A DNA stretch of 64,000 nucleotides from Zelopaecilomyces penicillatus (taxonomy: Eukaryota > Ascomycota > Sordariomycetes > Hypocreales > Pseudodiploosporaceae), in the NCBI GenBank assembly GCA_005765155.1, contig VCCP01000002.1, forward strand, positions 6,448,001 to 6,512,000, written 5' to 3'. The notes under the pieces were generated by a model. That model was not told the DNA's origin, ran no database searches, and saw nothing but the letters and a program-made list of their open reading frames with translations. The position numbers and the translations under genes are program-made. This document shows, piece after piece, positions 42,227-55,714 of this stretch. Numbering within the stretch: the first letter of the stretch is position 1; each line of letters starts with the position of its first letter.

Positions 42227-42589
42227 TTCCCGAAAGATTCTATTTGGTTTCAGTAAAAGATGATATGGGTTACTTGAAGGTAAACGATTTGCTACTGGCG
42301 CAGAGGAATATCTAGGAACGCGGCTTGACACGGACTTGGGCCGCTATAAGAGACTAAAATGATAGTAGACTATTGTGAAATAGATTTCCAAATTCTCCTG
42401 GCTTTATTCTACATTCACTTACTTACTCTCGATCATCCAGGATGTTTTCTGCTGAACGTTAACTATCACAGCGGTGAGGTGGAGCATGATCAATAAGACG
42501 AAAACAGGACACTCATAAATTCATCTAATGCTATAACAATACAATATATACGAAAATTCAACACAGATCTACAACCTTCTTCAATCCCT
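42227..42589. other. Convergent 3' intergenic region
   Basis: 363 bp between the F-box-like and PKS stops, A/T-rich towards 42540. No gene is seen. Confidence 0.4.
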
Positions 42590-45500
42590 TTATGGAGCCT
42601 TTGCCACCAGATATCTCGATGTATCTTCCTGCTTCTTACCCGCCGAGTCATCCGATGCAGTCAACTTGGTCCTCAGTCTGCTCGTAGCTAACTGACCCAA
42701 GGCGAAGAGACTTTCGGACCCCAGAATCTCAATAGCAGTCAACTCTAGTCCCAAACGCTGCCGGAACCAATTGCGCAACTCGATTCCGACAAGGGAATCT
42801 ACACCCAAAGCCTCAAGAGAGTCAGCAAGATCCAGCAACTCAATGTCACGCATGAGGAAGCCGAAAAGCGCCTTTCCAAACTCGGTCGCGAGCAAACGTG
42901 GCGCCTCTTCGCCGTCCAGGCGTGATCGGTCCTGTGCTGCTTCAGCGAGGAATTGCTTGAGCGCTTCATTGCCGCCTGTTGCGACGGCTCCGTCATGAGA
43001 ATCCATGTTCTTATACAGTCCCATTCGGGGATCTCTCTTCCAAACGACACGGTTGTTGGGCGAAGATAACGCTTGCGTAGTCTTCAGACCAATAGCGAGC
43101 TGTCCCTTGCTTATGAACTGATATTTGCCGGGGGGATTCCCGGAGGTTGACTTGAGTGAAGGCGCGGAACGGTTGATCATGGCGTGCAACGAGTCCAACA
43201 CATCTTCCTCTTGTAAAGCGTAAGTAGAAGTTGTTCGGAAAATATCCATAACGTGCGAAGTGCGGCTGACGTAGCCGACGTCCTCTACAGCGCTCATGTC
43301 AACAACAGTGGCGGTTAGGCCGTTGGCGCGACGGTATTGCGTAAAGGCATCGAGGAATGCGTTCGCGGAGGCGTAGTTGGATTGGCCTGTGTAACCGACA
43401 ATACCACTCCAGCTGCTGAAGAGGATGAAGAAATCAAGGTCGTGTTTGAGCAAGGCGTTGTGCATGTTCCAAGTACCTTGAACCTTGGTAAGCACGGGGG
43501 TTTCCCATTCTTCAAATGTCATGTCCAGGAAGCCCGCATCCTATATTATATGGTTAGTTATGGGTTGTCCTCTCCATTGGAGCCTAGAGCGGCAAAGCGC
43601 TTCTGATATGACTTACCTTGAGGACCATAGTAGCTTGCATCGCACCACGGATTGGCTTGGTTGCGCTCTGAATAGCCAACTCAACATCCGCAAGGTTGGT
43701 AACATTTCCAGGAACCAAAACCGCCTTGCAACCCAACGAACGGAGTTCCTCAACAAACCCTGCGTACCGGTCTTTATCATCCGCTGACCTAGACAAGAAA
43801 ATAACTGTTTTTTTCACACAAAGTATCAGTTTCCTATTGCAACACATCATTTAACGCATATTGGATAAAAACTCACTCTCAGTTGCTCCAGACTCGGCCA
43901 TCCAGACAGAGACAGCTTGTCCAAGACCACCAAGACCACCGGCAAGGAGGTATGATGCGTCAGAAGAAAACAGTGCCTGTTGCCTGGGCGCCTTGGAGTT
44001 CAAGACGCGCAAGTCGTCTGGCATGTTGACGACTACTTTGCCTACGTGGGCACCCTTTTGCATGAAACGCATTGAGTCTTCGACCTTAACTGCGTCAAAT
44101 CGGGTCATGGGCGCAATGGGCTTGATGAATCCGCCCTCGTAAAGGTCCATGATTTGTTTCAATAGTCTGGAAAAAAAGTGTTAGTTTATTGCACTCGCTT
44201 TTTATGTAAAGGTTGTTACGTACCTGCGGATAAGACGCGGTCGTTGAGCGCAAATACGACCAAAGTCAACGCCGACGTAAGAACGATTCTGCTCAAAGGG
44301 ATGCAAAGCGAGAGCTCCCTTTCCGATGAGATCACGCTTGCCAATCTCTACCATGGTACCGTACTCGGCGACACAGTCCCAACTAGCATGGAGCAGTTCT
44401 CCTGAGAGAGAGTTTAGCACAACGTCCACACCGCGACCGCCTGTGGCCTTCAAGATGTCTCTGCGGAAGGTTAGATCACGAGAATTGAAGATTCTGTTGC
44501 GAGGAATGCCAAAGTTCTTGTTCAGGAATTCGATCTTTTCTTCGCTGCCGACGGTACAGAAGATCTCGGCGCCGAGCCAGCGACTATGAAAAAAAAAAGG
44601 TCAGTATAGAATCATAGAAGATTGATGAAGATTTGCCAAGACTTACCAAACCTGGATGGCAGCAATGCCGACACCCCCTGCCGCACTATGGATCAAGACA
44701 GACTGTCCTGGCTCCACGCCAGCCTTGTCGGCGAGTGAGTAGATGGCGGTACAGTAGACCGTGGGCATAGTAGCAGCCTCTTCAAATGACAGCCCGTCAG
44801 GAATCTTCACACACAGATACTCGGTGGTGGTAAGGTGTGAAGATAGGGCTCCACTGGCGAATGCTATGCATCTATCGCCAACAGCCAAGTCCTTGACGTC
44901 TGGTCCGATCTCCTCAACAACACCTGCTGCCTCAAGACCCAGACCATCACCTTCATTAACAATACCATCCACAATACCCATGGCAATCAGAACATCCTTG
45001 AAGTTCAAGCCAGATGTACGGGTTCGTATGCGAAGGTTGTCACCCTCTGGCTTCTCAGGAGTGTGCTCTTTCCAGTAAAGCGTGTTGAGGAAACCACGCT
45101 TCTCCACGTCAAGTCTACGCACAAAAGCGCCCTCCTCAGAAACAGCTAGCTCTTCATTGAGAGACGTCCAGTGGAAGCGGCTGATGTTGATATAGCCATC
45201 TGCGACCGCCCATTCCATGATGGCATTTGTGTCGTCATCTGGAGCTAAACGGCCCTGGAACTCGGGCAAGACAGCGGCAATGGCATCCCAGCCAGCGGCA
45301 TCGAAACTCTCAAGCTCAATGGTGGCAAAGTCCACAGTCTGCTCGGTACGCATGGTGCGAGAGAGTCCGATCATGAGACCGTATGACGGGTCAACGCAGT
45401 TAATCTGTGCGAGACCAGTGACCCACAAGACACCGGAGCCTTTAAGTCCGCGAACAAAGGCTTGCATTTCGGTATATTTTTCAACAGGAAACTCTTTCAT

Positions 45501-48500
45501 GAACGGAGTCTCGATGTCCATAAGAGCAAGGATATCCTGGCCAGGGATTGTTTCCTCGCCCCAGGCCCTCAAATCGATGGCGTAGCCTTTCCTTTCAAGG
45601 ACCTCAACAACTTCCTGGACATACGATTGGCTGCTACCTGCAGGTGAGAGCAGCGTGATTCTCCTATTCACCTTTGGAGATGCTGTACGAGCTATAATGG
45701 ATGTGCTCAGCTGCTGGTCGTTGTGCACTGCAGCAATGTTATCGAATCCAGCTTCGCGGAGGAGCGGCCTCCATTGCTCCTGCGACAGGTAGGGTTCGCT
45801 GATCCAGCTCTTATCATCGCCGAGCGACCAGCTTGAAACGGCTCCCAGGATGAAGTTGACCCATTTGAAAGTGGGCGTGAGTTCCTGCAGGAAGAGGTGT
45901 CCGGTAGGTGCCAGCAACTTACGGACATGGCTGAGGGATGTGGCTACATTTGGAGTAGAGCGAAGGGTCTGCAGAAGATTAATACGCGTCTGTAGAGGTT
46001 ATTCGTAATGGGGATGGAAGAATTCCTCAGCAACTTACATTTGCTGCAATGATAAGGTCATAACCCTCGGCCTGGAAACCCTGCTCAATTGGGTCTTTGG
46101 AAATGTCAAGAACCTTGTATTCGACAGCTTCATACTTAGCCAGACTCTCCTTAGCCAATGGGAACAGGTCGGAAGAGTTGTCAGAGAAGGTATATGAGCT
46201 GTAGTGGCGGCCACGGTGTGGTTGCAGCGTTGTCAGGGTATCCAAAACGGACTGAGCTGTGCCGCCGACTCCAGCTCCAATCTCGAGAATCCGTAGATTG
46301 GGCTTGTAATGAGATGCAAGTTTGTAGAAGTCTGAAGCATCGACAAAGTTTAGTTCATCATACAGACGAGCGAGGAAACCGTCCTCTAGGAAACTCTTCT
46401 GATCTTGGCCATCAGTCTCGAATAGCGTGTCAATGGCATGGAAGATGTGGTTCACGGCTGCAACGAATGGCTTGGCACTCGTTTCAGAGAGCTTTATGAA
46501 GAGATCTTGAATCAAGCTGCGACGAGCATCGGAAGACATGGATGCGATTTCTCTGCAGTCAGCAACGTTGGCATAAGTACCCGCATGGGCCTGGGCCAAA
46601 GCAGTATTGAGCCAGTTGCGGTACTTCACAGTCAATGGACTAGACACAGTATCATCACCTCGTGCGGCTAGCTTCAAGCAAGATTCAATCGCACATGCAA
46701 GAGCCATGCGTTCTATCTCGGGCAACTCGTCAGAATGCTGCAGATCTCGCGTTGTCTGCATGAGCAATGCATTATCAACGAGCCGTACATCTGGCTTCCA
46801 CACCATCTCAGTAGCTGCGTGGGGATCCTCGCCACGAGCTTCAGCGGCATCAGAGAGTGGTGACATGCGAAGATTCTGCAGGCTGAAGACAGTGGAACCA
46901 GCACTGGTGCCAATAGCATCGCCGGCAACGACACCCCGTGGAGTCTGGTTGGCAGCGACCTTTAGAAGAATATCCTCTTTGCCCGCTGGCCGAATCACTG
47001 CAGAGCCGATGTATGAAGGCACAGCTAGGCGAGTAAATCGTCTTGACTGGCCCATTGAGGATGCAACACTGTATAGCTGTAATGCAAAGTCAATGGTAGT
47101 AGGGTGCATGGGATAAGTAGACGTATGTGGAGGCGTCTCAGGGTTGGCGATGGTGGCGACAGCCTCGCTCTTCAATACGCCGGCAGTGATATTGCGCAAT
47201 CCTTGGAACTCAGGGCCATACTCGAGACCGAATCGCTGCATTACTTTATACCAGGTTGGCGCATCAACACTTCGCTGCTGGGCTTCAATGCTGGGAGCTG
47301 GTGTTGCACACTCAACGCCAGACCGGACCTGGCCTGAGGCATGCTTAACCCATCGATCGCCGTGCAACACTGAGATATCAAACTCATGCCACAGAGAGTC
47401 GAGCGAGTTCGTCAAATGTACAGGGCGGAGGTGTGTAATAACTTCACTCATAACTCCCTCCTGAAGCACCAACGCGCTGCTGATGCTAACTTCGCGGAGA
47501 CTAAAACTGAAGTCGTCTACATCTACCAACTGACGGACAGCCTCGCCAGCCATGGCCATGTAGCCGGCAGCAGGGAATACAATGTCACCGGCGACTTTGT
47601 GGTCTCGCAGCCACGGCGCCTCGTTAAGCCGGAGCAGGTTCCGCCATGTGGGGCCGGAATCGGACGCCGCCGCCACGCGCTCTCCGAGGAGATCGTGTTT
47701 CGGGAATCGGCGGAGACGCCAATCTCTAGACAGTCGGCTCTCGCTCCAGAATGGGCCCTCGCGGCGCCAGGGGTACAAAGGTAGGTCGACGAGTGTCTGG
47801 CCAGGCGAGATGATGCGTGTGAAGTCTACCTCAATACCGACTTGGAACAGTCGCCCAGCTGCGGTCAATAGAGACTGGAGCCCAGGTTGTCCACGGGTAA
47901 GAACATTGGCATATTCGACCTTGTTAGGGCCTGCGGCCTGCAGGATTTGTCGGATAGGACCGGCCAGGGCAGAGTGAGGGCCGACCTCGAGCAATACGGT
48001 GGATGATGGCATGGTCTTGAGCAAAGCTGAGACAGCGGGCGCGAAGAGCACAGGCTCGACCAAATTCGTCGTCCAGTATTTCCCATCCAGCTTGCCTTCA
48101 TACTTTTCTCCATGAACAGAGGAAAAAAAAGGAATCAAGGGGACTTCGACCGGCAGCGGAGGTAGCAGAGCAAGATACTCCTCTCCAACTTCCCGCATGT
48201 GGTGCGAGTGGTATGCACAATCCACGCGCAGCTCACGGACTGCAGCATCTGGGAAAGCTTCGCGTACATTGGACACGACCTTCTGGACTACCTCAGCATC
48301 TCCGCTAAGAGTAACGGAGCTGGGGCTGTTCTCGCATGCAATGACAACACCAGGCTTCAACAGGGGTTCGATGGCACCCCGTCCAAGACCAACTGCTGCC
48401 ATAGCTCCTTTTCTTGTTACTTGCTTGGTAACAAGACCACGGTAATACGCGGCTTGGATAGCTGATGACTTGGACAGCGAGCCGGCAGCATACGCGGCGC

Positions 48501-51013
48501 CGATCTCACCACTTGAGTGGCCTACGACGCTCGCTGGCTTCACTCCCCATGAGGAGAGAACATCGACTAGCGCTACCTGAATGGCAGTACAGCAAGGCTG
48601 CGAGAACTCAGCTGTAATCAACCGACTTGTCTTTGCATTCTTCTGGAGTTCCTCACGAAGAGTCCAAGTAGGAGGGTGGGAGCAGTTACGCAGCACCTCG
48701 TCCATATCATCAATGCTCTTCTGGAAAACAGGATTCGACTCGAGCAAGTCAGCACCCATCTGAGCCCACTGAGCTCCCTGGCCGGTAAATACAAAAGCAA
48801 TTGCCGGCACACCACCAGTACGTTCGAACGTCGAAATCTGGAGAGACTCATCGACAGCAGCAGTGTCAACCACACTGAAAGCACGGTGTTCTAGCGGCTC
48901 ACGGCGGAGATTGAGCGTGTAGCTCAGATCAGCTAGGCGATCGGGATGCTTTCGCAGGTATGCTTCGTGCTTTTGGACTAATACGCGCAATGAGTCGCGA
49001 TGGCTGGCTGAGAATGTGAGGAGGTAGTGAGAGCCGGCGATGTGGGTGGCCTTTGAGGGACGGGCGACGCCGTTTTCAGCGGCAGATTCAAGGAGAACGT
49101 GGGCGTTGGCACCACCGATACCGAAACTGGGAAGAAAACATGTGTTAGCATCTTCAATGGAAGCAGTATTGTTGCCAGTTTGTTTGGCTACAAATAAGTA
49201 TGAACCGGAGGCTTACCTGTTGATTCCTATCCGCTCCGCCTTTCCAGCGGGCCATTGTGTTGTTTCAACAGGAACTGTCAACTTATGCTCCTTGAAAGGG
49301 ACTAGCACAAACCACATGTTAGCTTCTACTTTCTTCGCCAAGACAAAAGGTATTATAGTAACTCACTCTTTGCGTTCCCCTCTTTGAAGTTGATATTGGG
49401 AGGAATCAACCGACGTTCAAGGGCAAGCATCGCTTTGATAGTGCTGCTAACACCACTGGCACCTTCAGAATGTCCAATATTTGGCTTCAGTGATCCAATG
49501 TAGACTCCATGCTGACCGAACGCGCGGGCTACCGCAGCAGTCTCCAATGGATCACCAATAGCTGTACCAGTGCCGTGGCACTCAATCATAGCTGTCTTTG
49601 AGATGTCAACACCAGCTAAAGCATGACTGCGGAGAATCAGCTCGTGATGGGCTGTTGAGCTAGGCTGTGTCATTCCGGATGTTCTGCCATCTGAGTTGAT
49701 GCATGAAGATCGAATAACAGCGCGAATTGGGTCATTATCCCGAATAGCATCGGTGAGTTTCTTGAGTTGGATGGCTACTACACCTTCAGCACGGGCATAG
49801 CCGTTGGCCGAAGCATCAAACGTCTTGCAACGTCCGTCAGGGGAGAGGACGCCCTGCTCTGACATGCCAATGGTCATGTTTGGGCTTAGAATCAGGTTTG
49901 TGCCGCCTACAATGGCTGACTCGCACTCGCCACGCTGGATACCGAGACAAGCCTCGTGAATGCCAGTCAGGGAGGACGAACATGCTGTTCGGATGACAAG
50001 GCTACAAAAATGTTAATAAAAGTTGCGCTAGAGATGTCACGGCAATTGATAAAGGGTATACACTTACGATGGTCCCCGCAAACCAAACTCATATGAAACA
50101 CGGTTGGCTACCACGAAGTCACCAGCTCCTTTGAAAGACGTTAGCAATACGTATCAATAGCTAGATAATACTGATGAACTCACCCGGTAATCTGTATGTT
50201 CCCGTCTGTTGTGTCTCCTTGGCTAACATATCCGCCCAGTCCTAAACGTCGATTAGCCAGAGTCCACACATTGAACCACATATCCAAACAATCCAAATTG
50301 GTACATACCTCGCCAAAGATACCAAAATAGCATCCAATGTTCTTGCCCTTCCACTTCTTCGTTCCCGAGCTCTGGAAACACTCGTACACCACCTCTAGCG
50401 CAAGGCGCTGTTGAGGGTCCATTTCCTCAATTTCTTGACGAGTCATGGACCAAAACGAGGTGTCGACCTCGGCCATGTTTACATGCTCTAGAAAATGGCC
50501 ATAGTCGCTGTGAACGTGTCCCGCACGCCCCGGCCCGTGGAAGGCCTCGACATTGTACCGGTCCGCAGGGACTCGACACCGTCCCTCTCGTCGATTGTCG
50601 AGGAAGTCCCATAATGACTCTGCGGTTTCCACGCCTCCGGGCAGACGCATGGCGCAGCCTATAATGGCAATGGGCTCATATTCGGGGACTGCGTGATCTC
50701 CGTTTGTCTGGGAGGTACTCTTTGAGTCCTCATGGCCATTCAGTGTGCCATTGGTGCCATTGGTGCCGTTTGTACCATTATGATGACCATTTGTTTGGCT
50801 TTCTGTCCTTGAGGCTCCATTGGTGTTATGTGTGCCATTTGTTCCATTTGTGCCGTTGTGATAGCCATTTCCATTCGTGTGGTCATTTGTTATTGCGTCT
50901 CCATGGCCATTAGATGTGCTATTTGTACCACTATGGTATCCATTTCCATTTGTCTGTTGTGGTCCGTTTGCATGGCCATTTGTCTGAGACTGATGTATTG
51001 ACTCGACTGCCAT
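42590..51013 (-). CDS. Highly reducing polyketide synthase, KS-AT-DH-MT-ER-KR-ACP
   Basis: Eleven exons (51013-50309, 50241-50184, 50128-50068, 50001-49367, 49301-49217, 49126-46039, 45968-44647, 44583-44224, 44166-43877, 43804-43617, 43540-42590) close in phase to 2580 residues. KS (about 110-540): TACSSSL, ECHGTGTAIGDP, NIGHSEG. AT (about 628-950): GHSSGEIGAAYAAG. DH (from about 990): HKVAGDIVFP and HPTTIDFALQL. C-methyltransferase: LEIGAGVGGTAQ (about 1460). ER: SGLNFKDVL and HSAAGGVGIAA. KR: AGGLGGLGQA and GQSNYASANAFLDAF. ACP Ser: LGVDSLVGIEL (about 2511). All active residues checked are present, so it should make a reduced, C-methylated chain. There is no release domain, so a partner must free the product. 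Residues 7-100 are an Asn-Gly-Thr-rich repeat absent from most relatives. Confidence 0.96.
50704..50990. repeat. In-frame minisatellite coding NGT/TNG repeats in the PKS N-terminus
   Basis: Imperfect 9-12 bp units (plus strand CCATTTGT and CCATTGGTG words) encode runs such as HNGTNGTNGT and HHNGTNGTNGTNGT before the KS domain. Such tracts vary in length between strains. Confidence 0.85.
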
Positions 51014-52335
51014 GATGATAAATTTTCTTGCAATTCAATAAAGTGTCAACCGAAAGGAAAAGATGATGGCCAATGGAAGGGGTATAATATCGAATAGTTT
51101 TGAACTTCAACTATTCGATCTAGAGCACTTCTATACTTCGGTCAGGCAGTTCCCACTGTCACAGTAATATAAACTAAGTATGCAACCTTGTCAATCTACA
51201 ACCCTCAGGCGTGGAACCCATGTGGTTTTGTACATGGTGCATTGTCCGAGATGGACAGAAGAGCATTGGTAATACCCGGAACCACGTCCACCCTTGCTTC
51301 TCAGAATGATTCCAGAAACTAGCGCTTACCAGTCCACATTGATCTATGGGTCTGGTGATGCATGACGACGTTACGGCAACGGGACATGGAGAATACTGGC
51401 ACTCACATCATCTCAGTTGTGGGATGCATGTGTCAAAGAGACTGATGTTGACACTGATACGCCAATCAACGGTTTAGTGGGGGAGCGTAGATCTACGGAC
51501 ATATCTGTTAGATACATAACGGCACTCCCCTACCCCTGCATCATGGGTGTGTCTCGGCTCCCACTAAGATGTGGAGGTTGGTTAAATTGTCTGGTAAAAC
51601 GCCACCCAGATGATGATGAGAATCTAGTTCAGGTTAGTGCCTGAGCAAAGCCATTGAATGGGAGCCATACAACTAACCAACTCGTCACTACCAGCTTGAA
51701 TCCCGTGTCTCTTGCGTTTGTAATTTGGCTGCCTATTTTGAAAGAGTTATGTTTCAAACATACGGGGGCCAATTGACAGAAAAAAACATCCAGGACCGGC
51801 TACACCGGCATTGTCCACCTCATGTAAGCATTTGAGTAATCACCGTATTAACAGGTAGAGTGCTTGTGCAGGGTAGAGACACGCGTTCGATCCCATCCCT
51901 GAAGATGCCATTACTGAGATTTGTATGTCTTACGTCCACCCAATTCGAGTAGAGTGTTGCATCATAGCGTTAGATTTTAGTCCCTAGATATTTCGAGAAG
52001 GCTGTGCCTCTTACGTAGCAGTAAGGCGTGGTGTCAACACTTGGAATCATTACGCCCACCCCCCCTCTACTATTGGAGTAACAGGGTCTCCCCGCCTTCA
52101 CAGCTTATCCACCGAACCTGTTTCGATGGAAGCCATCATATGGGAGCTCGTTTTACTTTCTACATGTAAGCCGAATAGACAAGACTCATTGTGCTCACTC
52201 CCCTATAGAGATCCATGCATTTGTTACTGTTATAGAATCGTTGCTCGTGGTACTTGTCGTGTGAAAAACGACTCCGTAATTGCCACAAGTTCGCGGCTTC
52301 TACAATACAATACATGCTATTATTACAATTTCACA
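51014..52335. promoter_or_regulatory. Shared divergent promoter region, PKS / M20 hydrolase
   Basis: 1.3 kb between divergent starts. An imperfect inverted repeat with ACTATTCGA words lies near 51090-51120. A tRNA-like fragment is annotated at 51854-51893. Short frames have no domains. The head-to-head layout suggests that both genes respond to one regulator. Confidence 0.4.
51854..51893 (+). other. tRNA-like fragment with B box
   Basis: GGTAGAGTGCTTG resembles the 3' half of a tRNA D arm, and 19 bases later GTTCGATCC is a perfect B-box core. No anticodon stem of normal length and no matching acceptor stem are visible, so this is at most a decayed tRNA or SINE head. Confidence 0.25.
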
Positions 52336-53786
52336 ATGAGTCTCAAGGAAACAACCAAGCTCCAAGTTCAACAACACAGCCCAATGTTGGACAAAATCCA
52401 CCTCAAGGCTAAAAGTGCTGCTCCTATTGAGGAGCGTACACACCGTCGACCAGTTCCACGGATACACTATCAACGACTATGGAGTAGTATTCATTTCACA
52501 TCACAATGGGGGGCTCTCGACGACTCAGAAGGCATGAACCGTTTGTCGCTCTCCAACGACGACAAGGCCGTGCGTGAGTGGTTTGTGCAAGAAACCACAG
52601 CGCTTGGCTGCACAACATCAATGGACGCCATGGGCAATCTTTTCGCAGTGTATCCCGGCGAGTCACCGGACATGCCCCCAATTGCGATGGGCAGCCATCT
52701 TGATACCCAACCAGCTGGTGGGAAATATGATGGGATTTTGGGTGTCCTCGCTGGCGTAGAGGCCATTCGTGCGCTTCGGGGTGCTGGTGTCAAGACGTGG
52801 TGTCCCATCGCAGCGGTGGTTTGGACCAACGAAGAGGGAGCCGCTTTCTTCCCTGGCTGCTCTGGCTCATCAGTATGGGCTGGATGGGTACCTCTCCTTG
52901 ATGCCTATAAACAAAGTCACTGCGTGACAGGGCAAAGTCTTGGGAATGCGCTGGATGAGATCGGAGCCAAGGGACAAGTAATGGCGTCGAGTCATGTAAA
53001 TCCACTGCAAGCGCATTTTGAATTACATATAGAGCAGGGGAAGCTGCTAGAAACCAACAAACAAAGCATTGGTGTTGTTCGCCGAATCCAGGGGATCCGG
53101 CGGTACGCAATATCATGTTATGGGAGGCAAGAACACGCGGGGACCGTCCGCATAGCAGACCGTGCCGATGCCCTCATCGCAGCGTCGAAGCTCGTGTTGA
53201 AGGTGGAAGAGCTGGCCGTGGCCTGCGGTGCATGTGCCACCGTTGGTGTGCTCAAAGTCGAGAATCCATCGCCAAACACAATCCCCTCACATGTCGACTT
53301 GACTATCGATGCTCGCCACATGGAAGAATCTACTCTAGACGAGCTCGAGCAACAGATCTTCGATTATCTCGCCAAACTCTCACAAATGAAGCAAGACTGG
53401 ACTTTCTCCAAAAAGCGAGTCTGGCATAGTCCAGCATTGAACTTTGATTCTGACCTAGCGGACTGCATTGCGTCCGCAGCAGCGGCCGAGTACGGTGAAT
53501 CCCAAGTACGAGATATGGTTTCGCTCGCCGGCCATGATAGTGCGATGACGGCACTACAAGTACCAACAGCTATGATATTCGTTCCAAGCAAAGCGGGTAT
53601 CAGTCACAGCCCGCTAGAATACACTTCCATGGAACATTGGTATGTTACGCCCGTATACGCCTATAATTCAATTCTTTATTATTTGCTAACACAATGTGTT
53701 GTAGCGGCCGTGGAGCACAAACAATGCTGGATGCTGTTCTTCGCTACGATGACTTGGTTCGCAGCAGACACAATGTCGAGTTATGA
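52336..53786 (+). CDS. M20-family amidase, hydantoinase/carbamoylase type
   Basis: Two exons (52336-53639, 53705-53786) give 461 residues. The 65-bp intron must be removed to reach the family's normal end (CGRGAQTMLDAVLRYDDLV). Metal ligands are in place: GSHLDTQPAGGKYDG (His, Asp), WTNEEGAAF (Glu), ELHIEQG (His) and LAGHDSAM (His). The dimerisation domain begins near GRQEHAGTVRIADRADAL. Relatives hydrolyse N-carbamoyl amino acids, ureidoglycolate-type compounds or amides. The ATG at 52336 (MSLKETTKLQ) follows a C/A-rich leader; an in-frame ATG at 52126 is less likely. It is head-to-head with the PKS, suggesting an amide-cleaving or nitrogen-related tailoring role, which is inference. Confidence 0.9.
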
Positions 53787-55714
53787 ACGATAGTTAATGG
53801 GAACACATCTCATATATTAGAGGAACTCTCACTATGTAGCAGGAACCAGTTTAGGAGGAAGTCAATGGCGGGTAATCATCTTCAGCGTTTTCATATGTAC
53901 ATATAGTATGTATATTCTTCGGTTGATTGCCACTGGGAAGTGGTATGTGAAAAAGCTGCATTTATTCAAATGCAGAAATCCGTGTTTAATTCTTTGGCTC
54001 CCTTGTAGGTTCTTTGGTGAGGTTACAGATAGCCTTGAGACGCTAACCTAATTCTACTTTCCGCAATGCATCAATATTGGCCAAGCCATGCCAAGACGTT
54101 GTGAGAAATAGTGACTCATTTCTTGTGATTATTTGAGAGTTACAATGCATAGGGGGCTATGCTGGAGAGCTGACGGTTAGAGAATGGTATGGGAAAAGAC
54201 ATTAGTGTTGAATAGGTAGGCTACTCGTCAACTCATGAGAGATGTGGATTCAAAAACGAGGAGGGTGTTGCCGTTCGGACATTATGTGCATCTACACATA
54301 GTCCTCCAAGCCACCTAAAATAAGCTATCTTATAGCGTAATACCATGCCAACTACATTGACAAGACGGCAGAGAAGATCCCCAGAATCTCAATAGATCAA
54401 ATCCATTTACACTAGAGGCAGTGCTAACGCAAGGACCAGTCTAGCCACAGTCTCTATAATCGCCGTAACTGCCGCCCCGCAGTCAATGCCCTACTCAGCC
54501 TTGTGAGCCTTATACGTAGATGGTCGAGCATACAGGGTAGGGAAAGGTGGTAACGTGTCCAGGCACATAGGCCGAATAACAATTTCGAGCCATCACTTTG
54601 CATACCGGTATATTAATAATATCGTTTAAGCGAGACCAGAATCATCATTCACGATGCTCTCTATCTCTGGGCGTATACCAATTCAGGACAAGCCCCCCAC
54701 GACTACTAAATGCAGGTGAGACTGATCGGTGAGACTATGGCAAAGAGAAAAAGGGGTGGGGGCGTGTGGCATAAGCGATGCTGCAAGGACAGGGGGGATT
54801 ATCGCATGGGCCGCCTACGGATACAACGATATGCCCGTGCCAATGGAATACCTAGGTTAAATTCCAATTGGGGTTTCTGTCGGATTAGGACAACCACGTT
54901 CCCGTACACACCCTCCCACGGCATGAAGCTTACAGTATGGTGGGTCGTGAGCTCTCGACGAACCATGACTTAATGATTTACGCGCGGGTCGAGATGATGT
55001 GGACCCTGTACATGCAGGTAGGTGTATGTCGCTCGTCTTCCTCCACCGCATAGGGCCGCAGCATTTCGCACGCAGGCTTTGAACGACGTAGATCCCGTGG
55101 ATCCGTGCAGTGTCTTTGATGCTCACTGCAGGGTTCGGGTTTTTGTTAATTTGTCTTTTTAGCCTAGTCAAAAACGAGAGCTACTCTTGATGAGCCAATT
55201 AGCTTGACGAATATCGAGACTCGACAGTTGTTACGAAGAGCAGCGAACCCTTCCTTCCTTCCTTCAGGGGCTAGTCACCCATTGTCGCGCACGAGGCACA
55301 CGCGGCTCAATCAGACCTGTCTCAGAGAGACTCACGTAACACTAGTCCGGAGTGTCCGCGGGCCACGTCGACCAAGGCGTTCCCGCTGATTATCCCCCAC
55401 TGATGGAATCTTTGACAGATTGTGGAAGTTGCACACACTAGACTTGGCGGTAGAACCTTCCACGTCCTATGGATTGGGCATCTGAAGCATCTAGCTACTC
55501 GAAGTTCCTGCACCTTTCCTTTTTTGTCAGTACCCATCCTTTGCTCGAGACTCTAGAGGCTCCGGCACGAATCCATTTGCTCGCAGAAATCGCACTGTGA
55601 GTGGTTACAGCGAAAAAATACCTACTGTCCTCTATTCAACACACCTAATGCAGAAGAACGTGATGTTGACGGCAAGCTCATGAGGCATCTTTGTCTAGTC
55701 AATAGACTCCCAAA
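53787..55714. other. Intergenic region, no gene seen
   Basis: 1.9 kb between the M20 hydrolase and the ABC transporter. Frames are short and without domains; a TTCC-type microrepeat lies near 55248-55264. Nothing else is recognised. Confidence 0.4.

Noticed and set aside
46027..49009. Plus-strand frames opposite the PKS (several over 100 codons)
   Set aside because: They are shadows of the long PKS exon with inverted codon bias and no domains.
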